A program made the position numbers and the translations under genes. Source: Diospyros lotus (taxonomy: Eukaryota; Streptophyta; Magnoliopsida; Ericales; Ebenaceae). Taken from it: a stretch of 64,000 nt of DNA. This document shows positions 10,563 to 22,474 of the stretch, one piece after another (positions within the stretch are counted from its first letter, which is position 1; every line of letters starts with the position of its first letter). A model generated the notes under the pieces. It ran no database searches. It had not been told where the DNA came from and saw only the letters and a list, made by a program, of their open reading frames with translations. Location: positions 20,449,366-20,513,365 of the forward strand of contig NC_068351.1 in assembly GCF_014633365.1 (NCBI RefSeq), in the 5' to 3' direction.

Positions 10563-10603
10563 TAACTCCTTATTTTAAGGTCTAACAACCTGAGGAAAGA
10601 TCC

Positions 10604-11839
10604 ATGGCTCTTAAGGAAGGTTATCCTATTAATGTGGCACCTTATTTTGATGGTTCTTATTATGATTTTTGGAGAAAAAGAATTTGTATTTTCATAACAT
10701 CCATCAATTGTTATTTGTGGTATATAGTGGAAAAGGGTTTTGTTTTAAAATCGAAGATGGAATGGGATGATCGTGATAAAATGGATTTTTCTTTAAATAT
10801 TAGAGCTATGCATATTTTACAGCATGCCCTAAGTGATGATATTTATGTTAAAGTTTCTAAGTGCTCTAGTGCTAAAGAGATATTAAGTACTCTTGATTCA
10901 TTATATCTCTTTGACAAATATTGTGAGCATGTTGATGAAAAATTAGAGGTTAAAAATCAATTGAATCATCAACAAATAAAGGAGAAAGAAAGTTTCCATA
11001 CCTCTAGTGAAGAAAGCTCAAACATGTGCTTCATGGTAAAAGAAGAAAAGGAGGTAACCTCTACTTCTATTTATGTTATTGATGATAATGATGACAGTGA
11101 GAATGATTTTTCAAATGAAGAGTTATTGAATGCTTTTAATGATTTATATGAAAATTTTGAAAAGCTATGTTTGAAAAATAAAATTGTTCAAAAGCAATTA
11201 GATTTATTGTCAAATGAATTGGAAGTTTTGAGATCAAAGAATGAATATTTGATTGCTTCCAATAAAGAATTTTTGAAGGAAAAAGTTTTGGAAGAATTTG
11301 AATTGAAATCCTCAAATAGTGCATTAAATGAGAAATCCATTTCAAAAGAGGAAATTATAAATTCATATGATCATAACAAAGGTGTTGAAATTTTTCATAG
11401 TCCAAGAGCAAAAGTCAAAGGCTCACATTTACACACCTATCATGAAATTAAATACTTTTATTGTTGTAAATTAGGCCACATTGCATTTTGTTGTCCTTTT
11501 AAAAGGAAATCAACTAGCGGTCCTAAAATGAAATGGATTCATAAGGAAACTAAGCCTTCAAATAAATCTCATTTTAATCCTCAAGAATCCAAGCATGTTT
11601 TGATACCTAAAAATTCTCATTTTAAAAGGAATGTGCATAAGGATAAGAAGCAAACAATAGTCATAAAAAGGAAACAAAAATCCTCTGCTTCACATCCTAA
11701 CTATTGGTATCATTTTAGAAACAAAGGCTTTGAAAGAAATAATCCACATAGGTTTAAACAATTTTGGGTTGCTAAGAAGGAGCTCTATGCTAACATTGGT
11801 GAAACCAAAGTGGTTCGGCCACCAAAAGCTTGTGGATGA
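10604..11839 (+). CDS. Copia Gag of gag-only element D1
   Basis: An intact 411-residue Gag with the N-terminal copia Gag fold: PYFDGSYYDFWRKRI, then the region ending SSAKEILSTLDSLY. A Glu/Lys-rich predicted coiled coil follows (about residues 160-250), then a nucleocapsid-like basic tail. The zinc knuckle is damaged: the C-x2-C-x4-H-x4-C pattern appears as YFYCCKLGHIAFCC, with the first Cys replaced by Tyr. No protease, integrase or RT follows; after the stop there are only about 520 bases before the PPT. D1 therefore appears non-autonomous and would need a partner for replication. Start chosen at the first ATG 41 bases after the PBS; D2 has the same start (MALKEGYPINVA). Confidence 0.8.
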   Translation: MALKEGYPINVAPYFDGSYYDFWRKRICIFITSINCYLWYIVEKGFVLKSKMEWDDRDKMDFSLNIRAMHILQHALSDDIYVKVSKCSSAKEILSTLDSLYLFDKYCEHVDEKLEVKNQLNHQQIKEKESFHTSSEESSNMCFMVKEEKEVTSTSIYVIDDNDDSENDFSNEELLNAFNDLYENFEKLCLKNKIVQKQLDLLSNELEVLRSKNEYLIASNKEFLKEKVLEEFELKSSNSALNEKSISKEEIINSYDHNKGVEIFHSPRAKVKGSHLHTYHEIKYFYCCKLGHIAFCCPFKRKSTSGPKMKWIHKETKPSNKSHFNPQESKHVLIPKNSHFKRNVHKDKKQTIVIKRKQKSSASHPNYWYHFRNKGFERNNPHRFKQFWVAKKELYANIGETKVVRPPKACG

Positions 11840-12370
11840 TTTATTTTTGTAGGTTGCTTGTCATTCAAATGAAATTCAGGGATAAATCTTTATGGATGAG
11901 TCAAGCAAGAAAGAAAAGGGGATGAAAAAGAGATTCAACCCCAGATGATAAATTGTCATCCAAGAAGTAAGATTTTATTAGATAAAATCTTGATGGTATA
12001 TTTCTTTCCCTACACTCTATATGTTTATGAGTTTTGATGATAATGAATTATGAGTTTGCCCTTTATGATTTTGTTGAAAACTTATATTAGTTTCTCAAAT
12101 TAAGGGGGAGTCATATTTTTGATACGATTCTCAAATTGTATGCTTTGATCAAGGGGGAGAATAAATCTTTTTGATATGTGTTATTAAGGGGAAGTTTGTA
12201 AAAATTTATTTTTTTCTCAAATGTTCTCTTACCCCATTGATGTTTTACCCAATCCCCTCCTAGTCTTGTGTTAAAATTCTTTCAAATATATCCTTTTTGA
12301 TTTATGAAAAAAATGGGGAGACTTTTGAGTATTTCATAAAATGTTTTGTCATCATCAAAAAGGGGGAGAT
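11840..12370 (+). other. 3' UTR and polypurine tract of D1
   Basis: Non-coding. Several agggggag runs occur (12104, 12151, 12361). The last, aaaaagggggagat at 12357-12370, directly precedes the LTR start TGATGTTTTG and is the likely PPT. Confidence 0.65.
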
Positions 12371-12460
12371 TGATGTTTTGCCTTTGATATGATTTTGATG
12401 ATGAAAAATAATTTTATTTTGATGATGAAATAAAGTTAAGAGAGTTCAATGTTAAAGAAT
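12371..12460 (+). repeat. Truncated 3' LTR of D1
   Basis: Begins TGATGTTTTGCC after the PPT and resembles the start of the D3 LTR at 22475. It ends after about 90 bases, where the inverted D2 head begins. Confidence 0.65.
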
Positions 12461-12619
12461 CAACGGATGTCATGAAAATACAAATTCTTTTTCTCCAAAA
12501 ATCATAATAAAAGCCATCAAAATAAGATGCCACATTAATAGGATAACCTTCCTTAAGAGCCATGGATCTCTCATCAGGTTGTTGGACCTTAAAATAAGGA
12601 GTTAGGCTTTGATACCAAT
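12461..12619 (-). pseudogene. Inverted head of copia D2 (Gag start and PBS)
   Basis: On the minus strand it reads PBS (AATTGGTATCAAAGCC, 12620-12605), a short leader, then the Gag start MALKEGYPINVASYFDG through CIFMTSV, nearly identical to D1. It stops at about 12463, where it meets the D1 3' LTR. D1 and D2 heads form a long inverted repeat (about 10455-10715 against 12463-12705). Confidence 0.8.
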
Positions 12620-13379
12620 TGCTGGAACGGGAGGTGCTATGGCACACACCAAGAGGGAGGTGAATTGGGTATTTTAAATGTTTGATAGAACTTGAAGCCC
12701 TTTTGATATAGAATATGAGAGAATCTAAGAGATGAATCTCTTAGTTACAATGTCTCTCAAGATTAAACAAGGCTTAAATGAATGTATACAGATTTAGATC
12801 AAAGCCTTAAAGAGAGAAAAATAAAGCACAAACGATTTAAATACAAATAAGAATAACAGTAAGCTTAAATCATTTCATTTACGTCCATTAGCCTCTTCAA
12901 GTTCATCCATAAATTGTATAAATAGGCATCCCAAAAGCTTTGCCCAAAACTAGCCGTTTGTGACCATTGGGATTTGAAAAACTAGCCGTTGGAAGCTTTC
13001 TGCAAAAAGAGATAGTCGAGAGAAGATAATAGATAGTCAACTATATTTTCAAACAAAACTAAGGCATAGTCGACAAACAAGAAAACATAGTTGACTATTG
13101 TTCAATAGAAACTACTGATAGTCAACAGATACATTCACATAGTTGACAGATATAAAAATACAAAGAAATTTTACAACATCATGCACATACATAGTCGATA
13201 GAGAAATTTACATAGTCAACAGACCATTCATCATAGTCGACAGATTAGAATATAGCCAACAGAAGCCACACATAGTCGACCATCCTCAGGCACATAGTCG
13301 ACTATCCTCAAGCACATAGTCGACTATTGACAGGCATAGTCAACAGCACTAATACACATAGTCAACTATCCATAGGTAT
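12620..13379 (-). repeat. D2 copia LTR, PBS-proximal part
   Basis: Minus-oriented LTR running right from 12620. It matches D3 in inverse order (cccctcttggtgtg region, caacggctag region, then the motif array). It is interrupted at 13380 by solo LTR G1 and resumes at 15932. Confidence 0.75.
13014..13366. repeat. Array of catagtcgacta motifs in D2 LTR
   Basis: About 15 copies of a 10-14 base near-palindrome (catagtcgacta, catagtcaacag and variants), mostly 20-30 bases apart with unrelated spacers. Two more copies follow the G1 insertion at about 15935-15970. The same array, inverted, is in D3 at 22650-22985. Confidence 0.85.
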
Positions 13380-14029
13380 TGTAACGCCCCACTTTTTAAT
13401 TATATGCTGAAGCTAAATACAAGCTAATATCCCACAAGGGCGTTATGGAAATCCTTACTAACGGAAGCGATGGATCGAACCTGATAGCTAGCTGAAGCTA
13501 GATAAAAAGGATTTACAATAATAAAACCTCTAATATGAGTACATCGTAATGCATGACTTCCAAAAATTCATCAAATAACTCTTACCACAATCATAGTACA
13601 CAGTAATCACGATTTACAACTTTAATAGCATAATGAGTATATCCAAGCCCTACGTAACCCTTGTTTATACAACTGCGATACACAACTCCCAAAACATACC
13701 CAAAGATTACATAAGAACCATAGAACATGAGTAATAGAAAATTAAACTAAACTTTTGGCCTTCTTGTAACCCCATTTTTTCCTTCTCATGCTTATCTCCG
13801 GGTACTTGGGATGACTGATATACTTGGGACGTTGAATATCCCAGGGGTATGAAACACCCGAGTTAGATTATTACATCTAAGTGAGTGGTACAAGGAAAGG
13901 AAACTGTGCATGCAAGAGCAATATGTAGCTATGCCAAGAAATATGTAGAGATAAGTACAAATCTTCCAAGATCATGCCAACATAAAACTTCACATGTGGT
14001 AACCAGGTCAGGGGGTTGTAATCACCCTC

Positions 14030-14160
14030 ACAGTCATCATGGTGGCTCACCGCAAGAGCACGAGATCCCTCGTGATGTCCCGCAATCATCATGGTAGCTC
14101 ACCGCAAGAGCATGAGATCATGGCTCACCGCAAGAGCACGAGATCCCCCGTGATGTCCCA
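14030..14160. repeat. Tandem repeat inside G1
   Basis: Three copies of tcaccgcaagagcacgagat-like units with catcatggtggc and cgtgatgtccc partners, in a higher-order but imperfect arrangement. Confidence 0.75.
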
Positions 14161-15599
14161 ACAACCAACCACATATACAAACATCGAGATGCGTATAAAA
14201 TAGGCCAAATATGCTCAAAAGTAATAAAATTTGAGATGTAAATCACCCACCATGACATGATATATGACAAAGCAGAAGGAATATGATATACAAGCCATAA
14301 GCCATGCATGAAAGCTATCATGGTCAAACCCGATGCAACAAGATAGAAAGGATATGCTCGAAACAAAGGGAACCATGAAATGCAAGCCACAACCACTTAT
14401 AAATGAAGTCAAGAGTGATCAAGATGAAGTAAGAGGCATGGAAGAATAGTTACATGCACAAGAACCACTCACTGAAGCTTCACACTTCTCGATTGCACAA
14501 ATTTAAGGCCGAACGCCGCTCCAAGTGAACTGTATAATAAAAATCGAGACCTTTTTGTACCCAAACCTAAAATATTTTTAAATATTTAAGTATCAACAAA
14601 AAATATGAGATTGCATAAAAAATTTCAAGCCAAGAAGGAATCTCACGTGCCCACATGCGCCCCCGAAAGGGGACTCACACGCAGCCCCTTCTGGCCCGTG
14701 AATCTCACGCGCCGTCCCCCTGCCTCGGCCAGATTCTACCTCCTTCATTGTTTCAGCCATAACTCGGCCATTTTAACTCCGATTCGACCCCCATTTTTTC
14801 CTACACCTTCTTCTTTCAGTGATCTACAAGATTATAAAAAAAAATTAACTTACCTCAAGGTTTCGAAGATGTTTTTCCCACTTTACAAGGATGGCTTGGA
14901 AACCCGACAAAGCCTTCTCCTTCCTTAATCTCCGGCAGCGCTTCACCCCTTTTTCTCCAGAATTTTCTCTCCAAAAATCCCTCTTCCTCACCCTTTTGAA
15001 ATGGCCAAATCTCTCCCCCAATAGCCTATTTATAGAAGTGCCCGACCAACCACAATTTTCCATGTGTCACCTTAATCATTACTCATAATTACTCCTTTAT
15101 CTTTTGCCGCAAGTTTCATCCAAGTGTCATTCTTAGGGCTATGCTAGATCAAGATATGCCACATGTCACTCCAATATTAAGCTATTTAACTTGGGATTTG
15201 AGCCTCATGATGATCCCACCAAGTGTTCCAATCCTAGGGTGCCAAGTGTCCCAAGCTTGGAGATTAAGTAAAGGTTAGGTGTTTCCATTCAAACTTTGCC
15301 ATGTGTCCTATAATCATTACTTGGATTCAGAATTTATTCTCATGCCACTTGTCGTCACCTAATTAGCTTCCTTAATCTTGATATTAGCACCCTAATTATT
15401 ACTTTCAATCCTACAGCGCCACATGTCCTCAAGATATGAGCTATCATCATTACTTCTTCTATCCCCTATGCCATGTGTCACCATAAGATTTGGCCACTTA
15501 TCCTTAATATTTGGGCCTCAAAATTTCCTTTCCATGTGTCCCAATCCCTTTGTGCCAAGTGTCTCAAGATCATCATTACCTCCATGCTTTTCCATCCAA

Positions 15600-15720
15600 A
15601 TTATGCCACGTGTCCATATAATCATATCTATCCATGTGTTTCCATCCAACGGTGACATGTGTCCATATAATCATTTCTATCCATGTGTCTCCATCCAAAT
15701 GGTGACATGTGTCCCTTAAT
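15600..15720. repeat. Tandem repeat inside G1
   Basis: Two imperfect copies of about 55 bases (catgtgtccatataatcat, then tatccatgtgt). They lie within a 300-bp stretch rich in ccatgtgtcc phrases. Confidence 0.7.
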
Positions 15721-15936
15721 TGAATTTAATGGAGTTTGGAATCCAAAGCTTTATTTGATTTGAGTTTGAAATCCAAGACATTTTGAAGTACTAATTCTCA
15801 AGATTTTTTTTTTTTGTCAATTGCACTCGTACCCGAACTTCCATAATTACGACTTTTCCCCTAGCTCAGAAAATGAACTTTTGTCTCAGGAATTACGTCA
15901 TATTTGATTCTGAAAAATCTCGGGTATTACAGGTAT

Positions 15937-16025
15937 AGTCAACAGAACACAAACACATAGTCAACTATTCTTTTTATAAAAACTGAATCATTAAATGATA
16001 ACATGAAAAACAATCTTCATATGCA
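15937..16025 (-). repeat. D2 LTR, remainder after G1
   Basis: Continues the tagtcaac motif array directly after the G1 target-site copy, then merges into an unrelated LTR. The right limit is approximate. Confidence 0.55.
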
Positions 16026-18339
16026 GATAAAATACTGGAAACCCCAGTCTTGCCCGCTTAGCTAACAAGATCCATAGTCTTAAACTAAACGAGTCATAAT
16101 ATTATGCAGCAGATATAATAACATCAAGATACCATGGCCTACCACAGGATTCATACATAGTGTTTCCACCACAAAATACGAATTACAACGTTACAACAAG
16201 ATAATGACACTATCATGCGCCCGTTCATACATATATCAAAATAAATACTACCACCTCAAAATGTTACAACAACTATCACACTAAACACCGTTGGCCCTCA
16301 ACTGGCCATTTCCTTGCCATTGAAAAAGTCCATGGCTGGAACGTTGAATGTTCCAAGGGCATAACCCAGATTAGATGACAAAACATCTAAGTGATGGCAT
16401 GATACAATTTATTGAATGCATGAATAACACACGAACATGACATATACAGACAACGACAACATGCAACACGTTTAACTTGAGAAATCTCCCTAGCATACTC
16501 AACCTCCAGTGGAAATCCATTCCACACATCTTTGGGGTTGACCTTGTCGCGACATACTTAATACCCAGATGCCCATCCATGTCACCTGATCACTAGGATT
16601 TACCTTGCCCCATTCTCAAGAAGACCTCATCCCGATAACAACGACACAAAATCAATACCTCAACGATATGAGAAAACACATACCATGCATCGACTCTTTC
16701 ATAAGTAAAATAGTTGATGCAATATTCCACATGAACAATATGCATACGATGCCAAAAATACATAAGTAAAACGCCTATACGACATATCCCAAGTTCTAGA
16801 GAGTATAACCGCTCGCTAGAACTAGTCCAAACACATGCAATCCTAAGCTCAAGAGGATAGAACCGCTTACCTGAACCCATTAAAAACACACCAAAACACT
16901 TCAAGGAAACGGTAAGACTGGAATCGAACCACTCATCTTAATTCGAAAAAAGCTTATTTTCACCTCGAAAAGTGTGTCGTACCTCAAAAATCATACAATC
17001 CTTCCTTCTAACAATCAAGTCATCTCCTGTTTACCATTTTGTCTATCTAAATCAATATTTCTATTTTTCCCATAATTTCCTTAATTTTCCTTATTTTTCT
17101 TTATTTTTCCAAACCTTTCTTTCCTTCAAAAATCCATAATAAATACCTAACACCTAGTTTCTCCAAATATTTTTGCATAAACACCCCTAAAATAATTTTA
17201 CAAAAATATTAAAATTAATTTCAGGAAAAACCTAACGACACGCTCCCTCATGCACCAAGCGCGTGGGTGAGGGTGGAGTCCCCGTGTGCACACGTGCGGG
17301 CTGTCTTCTCCGACGACGGTCAGCTTCGATGGTCGATCTAATTAAAAGGTCTTCAAGCTCTCCTTGAGGTGACCCTGATGGAACCCTTGCATGTCAAAAA
17401 AACTCACCTGAAAAGGCCTTAATGGCCGGTTGCAGGTTGCGGCTCCAGTGAGCCTTATTTTCCGGTGAACTTATTGAAAACCCACTAAACCTATACCAAA
17501 CTCTCCCAAATTCTCCAGATTTTCTCCCCACAACAAAAGCCCCTTATTCCTAAGGCTTGATTCAAGCTAAAACATGGCTGATTTTCTTCGATTTTGATTT
17601 GAAAACCCTAGCCCTTTGAACCCTATTTATACCCAATTTCTATTAGATTTTCGACCATTCAAAAGATTTCCTGGTTGCCATGCTTCAAATCCTCATCATA
17701 TCAAGCCTCAAATTGACCTAAATGGCGACCAAATTGTCTCAAAAATTCTGGCCAAATTCTGATTATTTTTAAAAATTGATTCCCGTTAATACACTGTCGA
17801 TCTCAGCCAATGGCTAGGTCCATTCGAACCATCATGGCCTGGAGCACATCCTGGTGCCCCTTGGTAGTTCCAACGACAACCGCCGCAAAGTTGGGTGGTG
17901 ATTTGCAGGTTTCACACCTAATTTTTGTTAATTACACTTTCACCCCTTAGTTTTTGATATTTCATGTTTCTGCCCCTATCTGTCAAACCCTGGACTTTCC
18001 ACCTATTCCATTAGACCCCACAAGTTTAGGATGTGACACTACACCCTTAAACGTCTAGAAAAACTCTCGTTCTGACCACCATCCGTCACTTTTTAGATTC
18101 TACACTTTGGCCCGAATGCCCCTAATCGTGTAATTTCGACCCAATACTTTTGTAAATCTCTTTGTTTTTACATCCCATGACTCCTTGAACATTTTTACCC
18201 CCCAAGTTTTGTCTTGGTTTGGTCACTTACCTTTTTGTTCAAGTTTTGGAATGTACACATTGGCCCAAAACTTTGATAAATTCGATTTTGACCCCAAAAT
18301 TTCCAAAAATACCTTTGATATTAACTATTGGGTATTACA
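16026..18339. repeat. Gypsy-type LTR G2 (probable)
   Basis: Ends TTGGGTATTACA like G1 and shares its internal layout. The phrase ggaacgttgaatgttccaagggcataacccagattagatg (given here only as landmark, about 16337-16376) parallels cgttgaatatcccagg in G1, and both have a GC-rich block (17230-17320 here). The left edge is not resolved and no matching TSD was found. No protein domains. Confidence 0.6.
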
Positions 18340-18503
18340 TGTGTTATTTATTGTATTTCATAAGATGAAATATCACGTTGCTTAAACACCCAAGTTGTGT
18401 ATGGTGTGTGTATTTATGTATTCTGCTGTGTGTATCCAATATGTAAAAATTTTAAATTTTACCTACACCGCCATACGTGTATTCCATAAATGGTATCAGA
18501 GCC
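18340..18503 (+). repeat. Copia X LTR tail and PBS
   Basis: About 150 bases of LTR tail followed by the tRNA-iMet PBS tggtatcagagcc at 18491-18503. The upstream part of this LTR is missing or displaced by G2. Confidence 0.7.
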
Positions 18504-19896
18504 TCAGCTTGGTATTTAATGCATATACAAGATTGTATGTGTCAAGTTTTGCAGTTATGGCTATTTAATGGATGTATAGTTATTAAAGTTTTTACTGTGA
18601 GTGCAGAAGAGTCGACTCCCGCTTGAAGGTATTCAACTCCCAGTAGTTCATAGTTGACTTTGCATCTAGTAAAGATCCAATCGGCTCCCCTATTGTTTTA
18701 GTTGACTCCCTCCGTCTGTTTTACCTAAACAACATACTTTTACATGCCTAATGTTATTGGTTGTGTAGTATTCACATTGGACAACAACATGTGGATGTTA
18801 AGTGTGTAGATATGAATGCTCGAATGTTAATTCTTGACATATGCATAAATGTTTTCAAAAATTTATTTTGCGGAAGCAAAATAGTTGTGAATGTATGTTC
18901 AGGATGGACATGGACTTGGATGTGAATGAATGAATATTACAAGAGCTTCGTATTCGTATGATTAATATGTAATAATTTATTCATTTAGTTATGTATTGAG
19001 ACATAAGTCTCAAGTACCTTCTTTTAGTTTTTATTTACAAATGTTGTAAAAGAAGATAGGCGTCAAGAAGTTGATGGGGAAGAAGTTAAGAGTTGATGGA
19101 TTCTCAAGTAAGAAGTAGCAAAGCCAAGAGGATATTTCATGTCATGTATGATATGACGGAGGCATGGCTTAAACCATTGAGTCTCGAGTTTAATTTGTGC
19201 ACAAGCCCCGATCATTCTAGTTATTTATGCTTGTTAATTCATTTTATTATGCATGCGATGTATGATGAGATGAATGGTTGTATCGAGGAGACTGTTAGGA
19301 TAGAAGCTGCAGAAATCTTCCCATATGCAAAAGAATATAAGATTTAAGTAGTGAATCTAATTCATCGTGATTTTCCACTGTCATAGGGGTTCATCAATCT
19401 AACTGGGTGTGTCCAATAACTAAAATGTGAGGGTGCATTTTATGAAAGATTGCTTAACTCTCCTATCTAATCATATGATAGGGCAGTGTTCAACTAATCT
19501 CACCTAACCAAAAACTAAAATGTGAGGAAGGGTGATGTTCAACTCATTGTACTTAGCCGAACAGTGGGTAGGATCTAACTAGCCTATTAGGTCAAAAACT
19601 AAAATATGAGGTTTATGGTGGGTTAGAAGGCAAAGATCAAGCTCCACATGTGATGTGGTGGCAAGTGTTGTTTACTCAATTATGTGAGTACTTTAAAAAC
19701 TAAAATGTGAGAGGTATTTATATGAAAGAGAATTTGATCACTCGCTATTAGGTTCCTCAGAAGGATCACATTTTCTACTTGGGAATGCAAGATTAAAAAA
19801 ATTTAGTAGGAGTACCCATTTAGTTTAAAGTTCTTAATTAAATGGTGTTTTATAAAGATACATCAACTAATATATCTATTTATGTTTGCAAATAAA
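18504..19896 (+). other. Long 5' leader of copia X
   Basis: About 1.4 kb untranslated leader. It has short agtcgactccc / gttgactccc phrases near 18610-18715 and four copies of aaaactaaaatgtgagg (19415-19432, 19510-19527, 19594-19611, 19695-19714). The last 500 bases align with the leader of copia C (30540-31092). Confidence 0.7.
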
Positions 19897-21618
19897 ATGG
19901 CAGGCGACATGAATCCATTATCCTATATTTTGGATACAAATAGGCTTATTGGCCCTAATTTTTTCAACTGGTTTCGCAATCTTAAGGTAGTGATCATTAT
20001 GGAAAGAATAGATGATGTCTTGTTCCTTAATCCTCCTATACCTATCCTTGATGATGTGACTGAAGAGGAGAGGTTCACTTGGGAGCATCAACATGAGAAT
20101 TTTCCTAGTGTTGCAAGCATGATTTAAAATCTGAGGGACCTTTATGGCAAGCATAGTCGGATAGCTCGATATGAGATATCGAAGAACCTATTTCTGGCTC
20201 GGATGATGGAAAGGTCGAATGTGGGAGAACATGTCATCAACATGATCAATTGGATTGGTTAGCTTGATGTATTGGATTTCCCTATGGATCCTCATTTTTG
20301 GATTGATCTGATCCTATAATCGTTACTAAACTTATTTTCTACTTTTATCACTTATTTTTATATGAATAGGATTGAGTGTCCTCTCCTCGAGTTATTAAAT
20401 ATATTAACAACAAAATAGTCACAAATGAAGGGTAAGGGCAATGAAAGGGTCCTTGTTGTTGCCTTGTCTTCTTCCCAGAGGAAGTCTAAATCTAGGAAGA
20501 AGAAAAGAAAGGTTCTTGGGCGAGAAAGGACAAAGGAAAGACCGATTGAGTCGAAAGGAAAAGAGGTAATTGGCAAGGGTAATTGTTACTTTTGCTAGAA
20601 GAAGGATCATTGGAAGAGAAATTGCATTGACTATCTCAAAAGCTTGAAGGTTAAGCAACAGGACGGTCAAGGTATTTCTTTTTCTTTGTGTGTTATTGAG
20701 ATTGATCTCACGATTTGTCAGTACCCTACTTCATGGATTGTTGATTCTAGTGCTACATCTCATATTTGTTTGTCTGCGCAAGATCTCAATTGAAATAGGA
20801 TGCTTGGGAAGCGTGAGGTGGTTTTGGAGGTTGAAAATGGAGCAACATTTGTTGCATTAGCCATAGGAACTACTTCTGTACATTTACCTTCTAAACATGT
20901 GTTGTATTTATATGACTTTTTACATGTATCGAATACTATAAGCAATGTTTTATCTATTCCTAAGCTTGTACAGTAGAATTATGAATTCTCTTTTGCAACA
21001 ATTGTTGTTACATTCATTATGGTAATAAGTGTGTGGGCAAAACTGTAATGGTGAACGGACTATATTTCCTGGAAACACATGAGTGTGAACATACTTAGGA
21101 AATAGTTGCTAGCACTAGTACCACATTAGAAGAGAAGCGTTCTTGAGATAATCGTATTAATCCTATGCAATTGTGGCACCTTAGACTAAGTCTTATCGGT
21201 GAGAGTCGACTGACAAAGTTAGCTTAGCATTGGTTTATTTCCGATTTAGGTTCTGAACCCAGGCTAACTTGTGAGTCATGTATTCTTAGAAAAATGACCA
21301 AGTCTCCTTTTGTTTGACAAGGGGAAAGGGATACTGAATTGTTGGGGTTGGTACATTCAGATGTGCATAGGCCTATAAATGTTATGCCTCAAGGTGGTTA
21401 TGTCTATTTTGTAAATTTTATTGATTATTTATCTTAGTATGGTTATGTGTACTTAATGAAGTACAAATGTGAAGTCTTTCAAAAGTTCAAAGAGTTCAAG
21501 GCAGAAGTAGAAAACCAAAAAGAAAAAAGTATCATGATTTTTTGATCAGATCGAGGAGATAAATACTTGAGTATTGAATTTATTAATTATCTTAAGGCGT
21601 GTGGTATTGTTTCACAGT
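19897..21618 (+). pseudogene. Copia X Gag-protease-integrase remnant
   Basis: Reads through many stops and frame changes as a copia polyprotein. Gag starts at 19897 (MAGDMNPLSYILD ... FNWFRNLKVV). It is followed by YGKHSRIARYEISK, a decayed knuckle (CYFC then a stop then KDHWKRNC), protease IVDSSATSHIC, and the integrase region with LWHLRLS, CESCILRKMTKSPF and FIDYLS. It ends abruptly at 21618 where gypsy LTR G3 begins. RT and RNase H are not present. Close relative of C (31093-32084), which is better preserved. Confidence 0.85.
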
Positions 21619-22474
21619 TGTTACACCCCAAACTTTTGTAACCTCTTATGTATGTGAAGGAATGAAAATATTTCAAAGATAATGGAAAACATAGGCTTAG
21701 AAACGCATTTTTTTGAACTAGGTAAAAATGTCGGGTTCTAGGAAGCATGGGGAAAAAGCGTAATTCACCAGAATCTTTGGGTATTCGTCTAATAAATCAT
21801 ATTCTCAAGGGCATGAGGGAAATTTAAGGGTAACCCAAGAACTTCAGGGGTACGGATCAAAATGCGAATAAGGGAAACTTTGGGCCAAAGGCATAATTTT
21901 GAAAACCTTGTAACTGGATTGTTAAAGTAACCAAACCGTACGAACGAACAATTAGGGGTAATGATGAGGCATAAATCCCAACGCATTGAGGTATCACCCA
22001 AGTGGCCTTTGGAAAAATTGTTTTCATGGCAACATTGAGGCCACTTTGAGGAGTGAAAAGTGAGGGAGATTAAAAAAAAAATTAAGGAAATTCTGTCAAA
22101 AAGTCGAGAGAAAAATAGCCACGTTAGGAAAATTGAGCCACCACTAGAATATGTTCCAAACTGCCACAAACCTTTGAGGTAAGTCTAATTTAATTTGATA
22201 ATCTTGTAGAGGGGTGAAAAAATGAGCTATAGGAAAAAACGAGGGTCAAATCGAAGTTAAAATTAGGGAAATATGGCCAAAAAAATCAAAAGGAGGTGAG
22301 GCTGCGCGATTTTTAAGAGTAGCGCGTGCAGCTCATGCTTCGGCAAGGGGTTGCGCATGTGAGCGTGTCAGCCATTTTTTGGTGGTGCGCGAGGATGAGT
22401 GCATGCTCTATTTTTTGTGAAATTTTACAGTTATACCTCTCATTTAATGCCCTATAACCCTATGTAAAAATACT
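21619..22474. repeat. Gypsy-type LTR G3, truncated
   Basis: Begins TGTTACACCCCAAACTTTTG inside the X integrase. It is AT-rich with one GC-rich block of tgcgcatg/gcgcgtg phrases (22300-22400). It gives way to the D3 LTR at 22475 without a TTACA end. Confidence 0.6.

Larger units (their letters stand above)
13380..15931. mobile_element. Solo LTR G1 (Ty3/gypsy type), TSD ggtat
   Basis: Starts TGTAACGCCCC and ends GGGTATTACA, flanked by the 5-bp duplication ggtat (13375-13379 and 15932-15936). Both ends are inverted TG/CA. The ends do not repeat one another internally and no coding domain was found, so it is a 2552-bp solo LTR left by recombination between two LTRs. It sits inside the D2 LTR and dates after it. 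Confidence 0.85.

Noticed and set aside
13014..13366. CRISPR-like array
   Set aside because: Repeats are 10-14 bp, variable, palindromic and irregularly spaced within a plant LTR; no cas genes.
14605..14928. ORFs over the GC-rich part of solo LTR G1
   Set aside because: They follow from GC-rich repeated words inside a non-coding LTR.
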